32,796 nt of DNA. Origin: CAZIPZ01 sp964541075. Lineage in GTDB: Bacteria > Acidobacteriota > Terriglobia > 20CM-2-55-15. This document shows, piece after piece, positions 23,482-31,429 of the stretch. How positions within the stretch are numbered: position 1 is the stretch's first letter; each line of letters begins with the position of its first letter. The DNA lies in contig CAZIPZ010000015.1 in assembly GCA_964541075.1 (NCBI GenBank), forward strand, positions 1 to 32,796, given 5' to 3'. The position numbers and the translations under genes are program-made. The notes beneath the pieces were generated by a model that had not been told where the DNA came from, made no database searches, and saw nothing but the letters and a program-made list of their open reading frames with translations.

Positions 23482-24706
23482 AAACACCTCCTAAAATTTC
23501 TTCAAAGGCCGCCAGTTTCGGTTCGATCGTCAGGGGCGGTTCGAGATTGAGTGCATCAAGCGTCTTCAGACCGTTGCCTGTGATCACTACAACGGTGAGG
23601 TCGCTGGGACGAATGCGTCCTTGTTCGACAAGTTTTCTAGTAACAGCGATGGTCACTCCGCCGGCGGTCTCTGTGAAGATTCCTTCCGTTTCGGCGAGAA
23701 GCTGAATTCCCTGAGATATTTCCGGATCCGTTGCGTCTTCCCCATGCCCGCCGCTCTCGGCGATTAATCCGGCGGCATAGTAGCCGTCTGCCGGATTTCC
23801 GATGGCCAATGACTTGGCTATGGTTTTGGGTTTAACGGGACGGATTTCACGCGTTCCTCGCTTGACGGCGTCCGTTATTGGATTGCACCCGGCGGCCTGC
23901 GCGCCATACATACGGGTTTTGACTGGCTCCTTCAAAACACCAATGCGATGCAACTCGATCATGCCTTTATGCGTCTTTCCGATGAGAGCGCCCCCAGCCA
24001 TCGGAATCACGACTGCATCGGGGCTTCGCCAACCCAATTGTTCAGCGATCTCATATCCCATTGTCTTCGATCCTTCGGCATAGAATGGTCGAAGGTTGAC
24101 GTTCACAAAGCCCCACGGATATCGATCCACAATCTGGCTGCAAAGGCGATTGACATCGTCATAGCTGCCTTTGACAGCAATCAGTTTCGTTCCATACACG
24201 GATGTCGCAGCAATCTTGCTCTTTTCCAGGCTTTCCGGAATGAGAATGAGAGAAGGAAGTCCAGCAGCTGCGGCATTTGCCGCAACGGAATTCGCGAGGT
24301 TGCCGGTGGATGCGCACCCAACAGCTTCAAGTTTGAACTCAATCGCTTTGTTGATAGCGACTGCGGTTACACGATCCTTGAATGAAAGTGTTGGCGAACT
24401 GACGCTGTCATTTTTGATGTAAAGATTGTCGAGGCCCAGTTTTTTCGCCAACCGGTTAGCGCGAACCAGAGGCGTTCCGCCTGTGGTTTGACCCACAACG
24501 GGATCCGCTTCCAGCGGAAGGAGTTCTCGATATCGCCAAATGGTTTCTGGTCTGGAGGCGATGACATTTCGATTTAAAACGCCGGCGATGGCGTCATATT
24601 CGTATTCGATTTCGAGGGGTCCAAAGCAGGTATCGCAGCAGGCGAGCAGTTGAATGGGGAATTCGCGATTGCATTCCCGGCATCTCAGGCCCTTTACGAA
24701 GCTCAT
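23471..24706 (-). CDS. thrC: Threonine synthase (PLP-dependent)
   Basis: A 411-residue PLP enzyme of the threonine synthase branch, which converts O-phosphohomoserine to threonine. It begins with a zinc-ribbon-like cysteine cluster (C9, C12, C24, C27 in LRCREC and CCDTC), as in many archaeal-type and actinobacterial threonine synthases. The cofactor lysine lies in NDSVSSPTLSFKDRVTAVA. Further blocks are CASTGNLANSVAANAAAAGL and IAKSLAIGNPADG. AGAGGAG lies 10 bases before the ATG. Because it is fused in expression to a sulfur-carrier protein, a role in sulfur transfer to phosphohomoserine (making homocysteine) is a possible alternative. Confidence 0.88.
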   Translation of the reverse strand: MSFVKGLRCRECNREFPIQLLACCDTCFGPLEIEYEYDAIAGVLNRNVIASRPETIWRYRELLPLEADPVVGQTTGGTPLVRANRLAKKLGLDNLYIKNDSVSSPTLSFKDRVTAVAINKAIEFKLEAVGCASTGNLANSVAANAAAAGLPSLILIPESLEKSKIAATSVYGTKLIAVKGSYDDVNRLCSQIVDRYPWGFVNVNLRPFYAEGSKTMGYEIAEQLGWRSPDAVVIPMAGGALIGKTHKGMIELHRIGVLKEPVKTRMYGAQAAGCNPITDAVKRGTREIRPVKPKTIAKSLAIGNPADGYYAAGLIAESGGHGEDATDPEISQGIQLLAETEGIFTETAGGVTIAVTRKLVEQGRIRPSDLTVVVITGNGLKTLDALNLEPPLTIEPKLAAFEEILGGVYVA

Positions 24707-24753
24707 GTTACGTTTTCTCCTCTAAGCCTCGGCAAGGGATAATCCAAGAAAAA

Positions 24754-24778
24754 GCCCCGTGCCAAACGCGCACGGGGC
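24754..24778 (-). terminator. Intrinsic terminator in the thrC leader
   Basis: GCCCCGTGC and GCACGGGGC form a 9-bp stem with the 7-base loop CAAACGC. A-run on one side (24749-24753) and T-run on the other (24779-24785) make it work in both directions. On the minus strand it lies after the membrane-protein gene and only 48 bases before thrC. It therefore either ends the upstream transcript, with the thrC promoter overlapping it, or acts as an attenuator for thrC. Confidence 0.8.
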
Positions 24779-24816
24779 TTTTTTTAGAGCCTTACGGGGC
24801 TTGTTTAGCAGTTTTT

Positions 24817-24849
24817 TACGTGGAGCAAGTTGCCTTAAATCGCCACGTA
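24817..24849. repeat. Inverted repeat TACGTGG / CCACGTA upstream of the terminator
   Basis: Two perfect 7-base arms, TACGTGG (24817-24823) and CCACGTA (24843-24849), are separated by 19 bases. A second small dyad, GGAGA (24885-24889) and TCTCC (24903-24907), lies further upstream of thrC. Together with the terminator this gives a leader of about 210 bases with several hairpins. I cannot match it to a known riboswitch. Confidence 0.4.
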
Positions 24850-24916
24850 CGATTACCTAGATAACAAAGCGAACTACTCTAACCGGAGACAAGTTATCTC
24901 GCTCTCCAAGTTTCCG

Positions 24917-25489
24917 TCAAGCAGAAATATTGGAAATACCCTTCCAGTGCTTCAGTCGAGGCATCTCCCGTTTTGTATATGACGGCTCGGAAGTGTTGGC
25001 GGAGTCATAGTGTTCCCACCGCTCGTTCCGGTCAGCGACGAACACGTCATCAAAAATCATAGTGCACAGGCGTATCATCTTCGGTCGAGGAACATTTCGG
25101 ACGTGCAGCGTCGCGTAAAAGCCGTCTGCTTCAAGACTTTTCCATCGCGCCCTCTCATCGTCGCTAAGGGAAAAGACGCTTTCATTCAGGACATCGCGCA
25201 AGAACCGCAACTTAAAACCTTCGTGCAGCGCGTTCGTTGCCAGCACTATTTCTGCATCCCTATGCAAGAGTAGAACCTGGCTTCGACCGCGATGTGCGTA
25301 TAGCTGAATAAAGGTCAGAACGACGGCAATCATTGTGATGATGGCAAGGATCACTGAGAACAGCGGCCTGGTTTCGCTACGGTTGAAAAGGCCGAAAATC
25401 AGGCCGATCAAGAACACGGCCGCCAGAGCAATGGTGAGGAAATGCAGAATCCTCATCCGGCTCATCTCACTTCGCTGCAATATCACCAT
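24917..25489 (-). CDS. Two-helix membrane protein of unknown function, downstream of encapsulin
   Basis: A 190-residue protein. Two membrane segments lie at about residues 13-34 and 41-63 (ILHFLTIALAAVFLIGLIFG, then VILAIITMIAVVLTFIQLYA). A cytosolic or periplasmic domain of ~125 residues follows, with no motif I recognise. GAGAGG stands about 6 bases before the ATG. It follows the encapsulin gene after 46 bases in the same direction, so it may be part of that operon. A TATAAT at 25526-25521 (minus strand) could also give it a promoter of its own. A terminator lies downstream. Confidence 0.7.
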   Translation of the reverse strand: MVILQRSEMSRMRILHFLTIALAAVFLIGLIFGLFNRSETRPLFSVILAIITMIAVVLTFIQLYAHRGRSQVLLLHRDAEIVLATNALHEGFKLRFLRDVLNESVFSLSDDERARWKSLEADGFYATLHVRNVPRPKMIRLCTMIFDDVFVADRNERWEHYDSANTSEPSYTKREMPRLKHWKGISNISA

Positions 25490-25535
25490 GATGACCTCTC
25501 GCGCCCCTTTAGGCGGGCGTATTATAGCCGCAAAC

Positions 25536-26348
25536 TTAATCAGCGCGAATAAGGCAGAGAGCGGTGGGGGTCACAAGCTGCGCAGTCACGGTTTCCACAC
25601 AGAAGAGATACACCGCATTTTCATCGTGCCAGCGATAGCCCACCGTGAAGTCGCCGCCCACACTGATGAGGAAATCAGCGCCACGAGTGGAGAAGAGCAC
25701 GGCGCCGTTCACAACAGGTGAACTGTGGACTTTCTGGATGAAAATGCCAAGCTGCTTTGCCGCCGGATAGATCCCGCCTTCGGTCGTCTGCCTTAGATAG
25801 GAATAATAATGTTGAGCAGAGAGCACCGCCTCATAAGGTCCCTTCACGCCGAGTTCGTCCAGTCTTTGTACTGCGGAGAGGAGATCCGTTACAACTCGAC
25901 CGGGAATGGACCAATCCGACAATGCAACGCGAGGCGATTCGTGAGAAGTAAGCAGGCCCGGACCGTTGGAGCTGCCGAAAAACACCAATCGATCCTCTGC
26001 CAGCGCAACGCTTCTTGCCGCTTCTTCAACGGGATCAGCTTCGAGAGCTGGTCCTACGCGTTCAAAGCTGTCAATGGCTTCCCAGGTGAGATTGAATTCC
26101 GCACGAATCTCCGTAAGAAGCATTACGTCAGGAATCGAGAGCTTCACTTTAGAGCCTTCGGCCCCGGAGGGCAGCGGCTTAAACGCGCCTAATTGCGTAG
26201 CGACATGATTCCACCCTCGGGGACCGTCGAAATCGACGACACGTCTGGCGACGACAGTTTGCTTGAACATTGCGGCTGCTGCTTCGTCAATCGCATTCCA
26301 GACCTTTTGGGACAGGGGAGCAGCGCTGCGGCGAAGCCATTCGTCCAT
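25536..26348 (-). CDS. Encapsulin shell protein (family 1, HK97 fold)
   Basis: A 270-residue shell protein of the encapsulin/linocin-M18 family, which self-assembles into an icosahedral protein cage. LSQKVWNAIDEAAAAMFKQTVVARRVVDFDGPRGW (read in overlapping parts) is the typical N-terminal arm that holds cargo peptides, and VALAEDRLVFFGSSNGPGLL and GPYEAVLSAQHYYSYL are family blocks. The ending GYRWHDENAVYLFCVETVTAQLVTPTALC is also characteristic. It overlaps the ferritin gene by one base (TAATG), with AAGGAGGT just upstream, so the shell and cargo are translationally coupled. The cage should store mineralised iron made by its cargo. Confidence 0.95.
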   Translation of the reverse strand: MDEWLRRSAAPLSQKVWNAIDEAAAAMFKQTVVARRVVDFDGPRGWNHVATQLGAFKPLPSGAEGSKVKLSIPDVMLLTEIRAEFNLTWEAIDSFERVGPALEADPVEEAARSVALAEDRLVFFGSSNGPGLLTSHESPRVALSDWSIPGRVVTDLLSAVQRLDELGVKGPYEAVLSAQHYYSYLRQTTEGGIYPAAKQLGIFIQKVHSSPVVNGAVLFSTRGADFLISVGGDFTVGYRWHDENAVYLFCVETVTAQLVTPTALCLIRAD

Positions 26349-26710
26349 TATCGACCTCCTTTCAAGCTTCCTATTCCGGGAGAAACTGCGGTTCGGGCGA
26401 CTGCGTGTTCGTTGTCGGCCTTTTCCTTGTCAGTGATCGGAGCTGTAGTGAAAAGATACCTCTTCAACTGCTCATCAAACGTCGGATCCTTGCGGCGAAT
26501 CCATTCGAGGACCATTGCTGCATGCTCTTTTTCTTCGTCCCGGTTGTGGGCGAGGATAGCTCGGAGTTCGTCGTCGTGTGCAGCGTCAACGCGCTGCTGA
26601 TACCAATCTACGGCCTCTAGTTCTTCCATCAGGCTTGTAATTGCACGGTGCAAGTCCCGGGTGAACGGAGTTAGACTTGAATCGGATTCGTGAAATCCTT
26701 CGGAAGCCAT
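26348..26710 (-). CDS. Encapsulated ferritin-like protein (EncFtn) with cargo-loading peptide
   Basis: A 120-residue encapsulated ferritin. The two-helix ferroxidase module is SLMEELEAVDWYQQRVDAA (26-44) and NRDEEKEHAAMVLEWIRRKD (56-75). E32 and the E60-x-x-H63 pair match the iron ligands of the Rhodospirillum rubrum protein as I recall them. The C-terminal tail ends in GIGSLKGGR (112-120), the cargo-loading signal that docks to the inside of the encapsulin shell. It oxidises Fe(II) at the dimer interface and passes it to the cage lumen. GGGAGG lies upstream of the ATG. It is the first gene of the encapsulin operon. Confidence 0.95.
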   Translation of the reverse strand: MASEGFHESDSSLTPFTRDLHRAITSLMEELEAVDWYQQRVDAAHDDELRAILAHNRDEEKEHAAMVLEWIRRKDPTFDEQLKRYLFTTAPITDKEKADNEHAVARTAVSPGIGSLKGGR

Positions 26711-26780
26711 TCATTTCCTCCCATTTTCGTCATACGATGAATGCACTAACGCACTGCAATCGCCTTACCAAGGAGAGACC

Positions 26781-27887
26781 ATGATTCGACATGCCCGTTC
26801 GATAGCTGCTCTCTTATTGATCGGACTAGTCTCCACGTCTGCTTGCGCAAGTCAGGCATTGCCGGTTGATAAAATTCGCCTGCCGCCAGGCTTTAGTATT
26901 AGCGTTTATGCCGCCAATGTTCCAAACGCCAGGGCGATGTCGCTCGGGCCGAATGGAACGCTCTTCGTCGGTTCAATGCAGGCTGGAAACGTTTACGCTG
27001 TAGTAGATCGCGACAAGGATTATCGCGCAGACGAGGTTATCACAATCGCGCGCGGTCTGCAGATGCCGACGGGCGTAGCCGTGCACAACGGCGCCCTCTA
27101 TGTCGCAGCCATTAGCAGGGTGTTGCGGTTTGACAACATCGAGTCTCAATTCAGAAATTCGCCGAAACCCGTAGTAGTTACTGCAAATCTACCTACCGAA
27201 ACCCATCACGGCTGGAAGTTTATCGCGTTCGGTCCCGACGGTATGCTCTATGTTCCAGTGGGCGCACCTTGCAACATCTGCGATCCAGGAGCGCGCCATG
27301 GCAACATCTCGAGGATGAAACCGGACGGCTCCGGCCTTGAAGTGTTTGCCCGCGGCATACGCAACTCGGTGGGTTTTGATTGGGATCCGCAAACGCGTGA
27401 TCTGTGGTTCACCGACAACGGTCGGGACAACCTTGGCGACAACGTGCCTCCGGATGAGCTGAATCGTGTCGCCGGCCCCGGCATGCATTTTGGATATCCT
27501 GACTGCCACGCGGGAACGATCAAGGATCCGGAATTGGGGCGGGAGCCGTGCAGCAAGTTCGCTCCACCCGCAATGCCTCTCGGCCCACACGTCGCTGCTC
27601 TCGGCATGCGTTTCTATACGGGTTCTATGTTTCCGCCGTCCTATCGCAATCAAATATTCATTGCGGAACACGGTTCGTGGAATCGAAGTTCCCCGATCGG
27701 CTATCGGATTTCCTTGGTCCACGTGGAAAACGGCAAAGCCGTTAAGTACGAAACCTTCGCAGATGGCTGGCTTCAGGGATCCAGTGCGTGGGGCAGGCCC
27801 GCCGACGTTCTCGTAATGCCGGACGGCTCTCTGCTTGTGGCTGATGACAAGGCAGGCGCGATTTACCGGATCACCTATCGGCGTTGA
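26781..27887 (+). CDS. PQQ-type sugar/sorbosone dehydrogenase, periplasmic
   Basis: A 368-residue beta-propeller protein of the glucose/sorbosone dehydrogenase family, preceded by a signal peptide cleaved near SACASQ (residue ~24). Blocks typical of the acidobacterial and proteobacterial sorbosone dehydrogenases are IRLPPGFSISVYA, HHGWKFIAFGPDGMLYVPVG, APCNICD, RGIRNSVGFDWDP, LWFTDNGRDNLGD, and FIAEHGSWNRSSPIGYRI. These enzymes oxidise aldoses or sorbosone in the periplasm with a PQQ cofactor; substrate cannot be read from sequence. AAGGAGAG stands just before the ATG. The glycosyltransferase gene follows after 21 bases. Confidence 0.87.
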   Translation: MIRHARSIAALLLIGLVSTSACASQALPVDKIRLPPGFSISVYAANVPNARAMSLGPNGTLFVGSMQAGNVYAVVDRDKDYRADEVITIARGLQMPTGVAVHNGALYVAAISRVLRFDNIESQFRNSPKPVVVTANLPTETHHGWKFIAFGPDGMLYVPVGAPCNICDPGARHGNISRMKPDGSGLEVFARGIRNSVGFDWDPQTRDLWFTDNGRDNLGDNVPPDELNRVAGPGMHFGYPDCHAGTIKDPELGREPCSKFAPPAMPLGPHVAALGMRFYTGSMFPPSYRNQIFIAEHGSWNRSSPIGYRISLVHVENGKAVKYETFADGWLQGSSAWGRPADVLVMPDGSLLVADDKAGAIYRITYRR

Positions 27888-27908
27888 CAATGGATTGGAG
27901 CACGCCTC

Positions 27909-28907
27909 ATGCGAGCGGTTAGCGTCGTCATTCCGACATGGAACGGGCTTGACCTGTTGCAGCAATTCTTTCCTTCCGTCACCGTGGCTGTCCGCCGATA
28001 TCATGAGCAGTCTGGCGCACCAGTCGAGATCATCGTTGTTGACGACGGAGGCAGCGACGCGACTCCGGAGTGGTTGAGGAACCAGGGATTCTCCCCGGCT
28101 GTCTCGTGCGGCGCAAATGCTGAAGGAGTTGATCTCCGGTTTATTCGCAACGAACGAAATATTGGATTCGGCGGCACATGCAACCGAGGATTTGCGGCGG
28201 CGCGCTGGCCGCTCGTGTTTCTGATCAATAATGATATTGAAGTCGACATTAACGCGATCGTCCCTCTCGCCGAACACTTTGATGATCCATTGGTTTTTGC
28301 CGTCCATTGCCAAGCTCGCCCCTTCGACGATCGGGCTCGCCTTGGCAACGGTCAGCTGGGATCCTTTGCTCGAGGGTTCATTAGCGTCCACCGCGGCTAT
28401 GCAGCAGAAACAAACGATGGCGGACCTTTATATTCCATGTTTGCAAGCGGCGGCTCAGCCATGTTCGATCGAAACAAACTGCGCGCCGCCGGAGGATTCG
28501 AGCCGCTGCTCGCGCCGTTTTACTGGGAAGACGTCGAGATCTGTTATCGGATGTGGAAGCGTGGGTATGTTGTCCTGTACGAACCGCGCAGCGTGATCTA
28601 CCACCAGTTTTCATCGACGACTCGAAAATTGGAAGGGCGTCGAGTGAAGAGGATCCAGAATCGCAATCGCTTGATCTACCACTGGATCAATCTCCATGAC
28701 CGCCCGCTCTTCGCTTCTCACATCGCATGGGTTGTTCTGCTGGCGGTCACGGCGCCGTTCACAAAACCGAGATTCCTTCTGTCGCTCTGGGATGCCGTCA
28801 GGAAACTTCCAGACATCCGTCGCCGGCGTCGGGAAGAGATAAAGGCTGCTAAACGTTCAGACAGTGACATATTCGAATTCTTCAAATCATTTGAGGGACT
28901 CCGATGA
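27909..28907 (+). CDS. Family 2 glycosyltransferase
   Basis: A 332-residue GT-A fold glycosyltransferase. SVVIPTWNGLDLLQQF opens the nucleotide-sugar domain, D45-D46 (VVDDGGSD) contact the nucleotide, N107-N108-D109 (LINNDIEVD) is the metal-binding position, and FYWEDVEICYRMWKRGY holds the probable catalytic base. The C-terminal part has a hydrophobic helix (HIAWVVLLAVTAPF) and a basic tail, suggesting membrane association. It resembles rhamnosyl-type transferases of cell-surface polysaccharides, but the sugar is unknown. It overlaps the aldo/keto reductase gene by 4 bases. Confidence 0.9.
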   Translation: MRAVSVVIPTWNGLDLLQQFFPSVTVAVRRYHEQSGAPVEIIVVDDGGSDATPEWLRNQGFSPAVSCGANAEGVDLRFIRNERNIGFGGTCNRGFAAARWPLVFLINNDIEVDINAIVPLAEHFDDPLVFAVHCQARPFDDRARLGNGQLGSFARGFISVHRGYAAETNDGGPLYSMFASGGSAMFDRNKLRAAGGFEPLLAPFYWEDVEICYRMWKRGYVVLYEPRSVIYHQFSSTTRKLEGRRVKRIQNRNRLIYHWINLHDRPLFASHIAWVVLLAVTAPFTKPRFLLSLWDAVRKLPDIRRRRREEIKAAKRSDSDIFEFFKSFEGLR

Positions 28908-29734
28908 TCAAGCGTGACTTCGGTTCAACCGGCGTGCAGGCGCCGGTGATCGGCCAGGGCACCTGGAAAATTGGGCCGGAAGCCGCGGATGCACTGCAAG
29001 CTGGAATCGAACTCGGCATGACGCACATCGATACGGCGGAGATGTACACCGGCGCGGAGGAAATCGTTTCGAGCGTCATTCGTGAGCAACGGCGGAATCT
29101 CTTCATCGTTAGCAAGGTTTTGCCTTCCAATGCTTCCTACAAGGGGACCCTGCGGGCGTGCGATGAGAGTTTAAGGCGCTTGAAGACGGGCTACCTCGAC
29201 GTGTATCTCTTGCATTGGTGGAGCGGTTCGCATCCGATCGGCGAAACAATGCAAGCGATGGAAGACCTGGTGTCTGCGGGTAAAATTCGATTCATCGGAG
29301 TCAGCAACCTTGATGTGAAGCAGCTCAAGGAAGCACAACGAGCCCTGACGCGAGAAAAAATCGCTTGCAATCAGGTGCTCTACCATTTGAGGTCGCGAGG
29401 CGTGGAATACAGCCTGATTCCGTATTGTGAATCTCAGGGAATCGCATTGGTGGCCTACTCGCCATTCGGTCAGAACGACTTTCCTTCACCGACTACAAAA
29501 CAGGGAAAGGCGCTTGCCTCTATCGCAGAGAAATACGGCAAGACCGTGCGTCAAACGGCGCTGAATTTTCTGACGCGACGGAAGCATGTATTCGCGATTC
29601 CTAAGGCAAGCACCGTCGAACACGTGAAAGAAAACGCCGGAGGCGCGGGCTGGGAATTGGACGGCGAAGACTTGAAGCTAATCGATAGCGCCTTCCCTCC
29701 GCCGCAAAAAAATGAGCCTCTCGACATGCTGTAG
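28904..29734 (+). CDS. Aldo/keto reductase
   Basis: A 276-residue NADPH-dependent oxidoreductase of the aldo/keto reductase family, a soluble TIM barrel. The catalytic tetrad is present: D43 and Y48 (HIDTAEMYTG), K71 (IVSKVLP) and H104 (LLHWWSGSH). GKIRFIGVSNLD and AIPKASTVEHVKENAGG give the conserved barrel end and the NADPH-binding loop. It overlaps the glycosyltransferase by ATGA, so it is translated with it. It probably reduces a sugar or a reactive aldehyde; nothing in the sequence identifies the substrate. Confidence 0.93.
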   Translation: MIKRDFGSTGVQAPVIGQGTWKIGPEAADALQAGIELGMTHIDTAEMYTGAEEIVSSVIREQRRNLFIVSKVLPSNASYKGTLRACDESLRRLKTGYLDVYLLHWWSGSHPIGETMQAMEDLVSAGKIRFIGVSNLDVKQLKEAQRALTREKIACNQVLYHLRSRGVEYSLIPYCESQGIALVAYSPFGQNDFPSPTTKQGKALASIAEKYGKTVRQTALNFLTRRKHVFAIPKASTVEHVKENAGGAGWELDGEDLKLIDSAFPPPQKNEPLDML

Positions 29735-29856
29735 AAGTTTCGCAGCGCAGCCCTCCATCCGTAAATCGATCACGTTAGAGCTCGTGGTTCTCTCAACATG
29801 CATTTCCACTACGCTGAATCCATGACGCCAGTACAATTAACAGTGGAGGTGCATAG

Positions 29857-30189
29857 ATGGCTGGACTTGCTGAGAAGACCTGCATACCTTGCCGCGGTGG
29901 AGTGCCTCCCCTGACGATGGAGCAGATCGAACCGCTCCTGAACCAGGTGGAGAGCTGGAACGTGGTGAACCACCACCATATTGAGAAGGAGTTCACTTTT
30001 CCCGATTTTCAGAGCGCGTTGAATTTCGTGAACAAAGTAGGAGCGACAGCTGAGGAACAAGGACACCATCCTGACATCTATCTTGCGTGGGGCAAGGTGG
30101 AGATCAAAATTTGGACCCACAAAATTGACGGCTTGACTGAAAGCGATTTTATTCTGGCTGCGAAAATCGACAAGCACCACCTGAAATAG
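29857..30189 (+). CDS. phhB: Pterin-4a-carbinolamine dehydratase
   Basis: A 110-residue PCD/DCoH protein, which recycles the 4a-hydroxy-tetrahydrobiopterin formed by aromatic amino-acid hydroxylases. The active-site motif EEQGHHPDIYLAW supplies H70 and H71, and H88 lies in IKIWTHKIDGLTESDF. The N-terminus KTCIPCRGGVPPL is typical of bacterial members. GGAGG precedes the ATG by 8 bases. No phenylalanine hydroxylase is in the window, so its partner is elsewhere, or it serves another pterin enzyme. The next gene begins 12 bases later. Confidence 0.95.
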   Translation: MAGLAEKTCIPCRGGVPPLTMEQIEPLLNQVESWNVVNHHHIEKEFTFPDFQSALNFVNKVGATAEEQGHHPDIYLAWGKVEIKIWTHKIDGLTESDFILAAKIDKHHLK

Positions 30190-30201
30190 CTCTCAGACCC
30201 T

Positions 30202-31245
30202 ATGAACGATATTCGTGGCCGAGGAGCCTCAAGCAATCCTCCAAACAGGTTCGAGAAGACGTCCTACCAGGTTTCAGAGTGGAATGAACCGGGGGATCCC
30301 TCGCCTCGCACCATCCTTCTTAAGGACGAGACACGATCGATCATCAATTATAACGACAGCCCGGACGTGGGTTTTACCGCCAGCATCAACCCTTATCGCG
30401 GATGCGAACATGGGTGCATCTACTGTTTTGCCCGGCCCAATCATGAATACCTCGGTTTTTCGGCCGGTCTTGATTTCGAGACTAAGCTTCTCGTGAAGGA
30501 AGATGCGCCGCTGCTTCTCCGCCGGGAGTTGGCTTCCAGGCGATGGAAACCTCAAGTTATCGCGATAAGCGGCGTAACCGATGCTTACCAACCACTGGAG
30601 CGGCGTTTGCAACTCACGAGACGTTGTCTCGAGGTGCTCACCGAGTTTCGGAATCCTGTTGTGGTTATCACGAAAAGCGATTTGGTAACCCGTGATGTAG
30701 ATCTCCTTCGGGAACTCGCGCGGCACGATGCTGCGCTGGTCTTTGTGTCGGTGACTTCCCTTGATGGAGAACTCGCACGGGAGCTTGAACCACGGGCTGC
30801 GCAACCGAGCCGAAGGCTCGCCGCTATAAGGCAACTGTCAAAATCAGGAGTTCCGGTTGGCGCGCTTGTGGCGCCAGTTATCCCCGGACTCACGGATCAC
30901 GAAATTCCAGCGATCTTGGAAGCCGTTTCAGCAGCAGGTGCTTTGGCTGCCGGCTACGTTCCGTTGCGGTTGCCTTTTGGTCTGGCTTCACTGTTCGAGG
31001 AGTGGCTGGTTCTGCATACGCCGCTACAGAAAGAAAAGATTCTTGGGCGCATTCGTGAAATGAGGGGAGGCCGTTTAAATGATCCCGATTTCGGTTCGCG
31101 TATGCATGGAAGCGGCCCCTATGCCGAGAACATTCGGAATTTGTTTGAGGTTTCCTGCCGAAGGTTCGGACTCAATCATGAGCGTCCCCGTCTTTCCGCA
31201 GACGCTTTTCGACGCCCGGAATCTCCTCAGTTAAACCTGTTCTGA
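30202..31245 (+). CDS. Radical SAM protein of the SplB-like / PA0069 family
   Basis: A 347-residue radical SAM enzyme. The cluster motif CxxxCxxC is at C68, C72 and C75 (YRGCEHGCIYCFARPNHEY). The N-terminal VGFTASINPYRGCEHGC and the ending FGSRMHGSGPYAENIRNLFEV are hallmarks of the PA0069 group, which is related to spore photoproduct lyase but has no agreed function. It may act on nucleic acids or proteins. It follows the dehydratase gene after 12 bases, so the two are probably cotranscribed, though no functional link is known. Confidence 0.9.
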   Translation: MNDIRGRGASSNPPNRFEKTSYQVSEWNEPGDPSPRTILLKDETRSIINYNDSPDVGFTASINPYRGCEHGCIYCFARPNHEYLGFSAGLDFETKLLVKEDAPLLLRRELASRRWKPQVIAISGVTDAYQPLERRLQLTRRCLEVLTEFRNPVVVITKSDLVTRDVDLLRELARHDAALVFVSVTSLDGELARELEPRAAQPSRRLAAIRQLSKSGVPVGALVAPVIPGLTDHEIPAILEAVSAAGALAAGYVPLRLPFGLASLFEEWLVLHTPLQKEKILGRIREMRGGRLNDPDFGSRMHGSGPYAENIRNLFEVSCRRFGLNHERPRLSADAFRRPESPQLNLF

Positions 31246-31363
31246 TTTCGGCGGTTTTTTTGCACCCGCCACCATTCTGGGCCCCGCATAAAAGGTGTTT
31301 TTTCCCGGCGGAATCCGCATTCCCACACCAAAACTACATTACGCAAACAGTCTGAGGCAGATT

Positions 31364-31380
31364 TTTGAAAGGTTTTCAAA
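31364..31380. repeat. Inverted repeat TTTGAAA / TTTCAAA upstream of the OmpA-like gene
   Basis: Perfect 7-base arms around GGT, 50 bases before the OmpA-like start. It could be an operator. The 184-base gap that holds it contains no other clear signal. Confidence 0.3.
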
Positions 31381-31429
31381 TCTTGCTCTTTGGCAGGCAG
31401 TATGCGGAGAAGAGTTCAGCGGCACGTGT

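Noticed and set aside
27189..28391. Open frame of 400 codons on the minus strand across the sugar dehydrogenase and glycosyltransferase
   Set aside because: It spans two well-supported genes on the other strand and looks like a GC-codon shadow.
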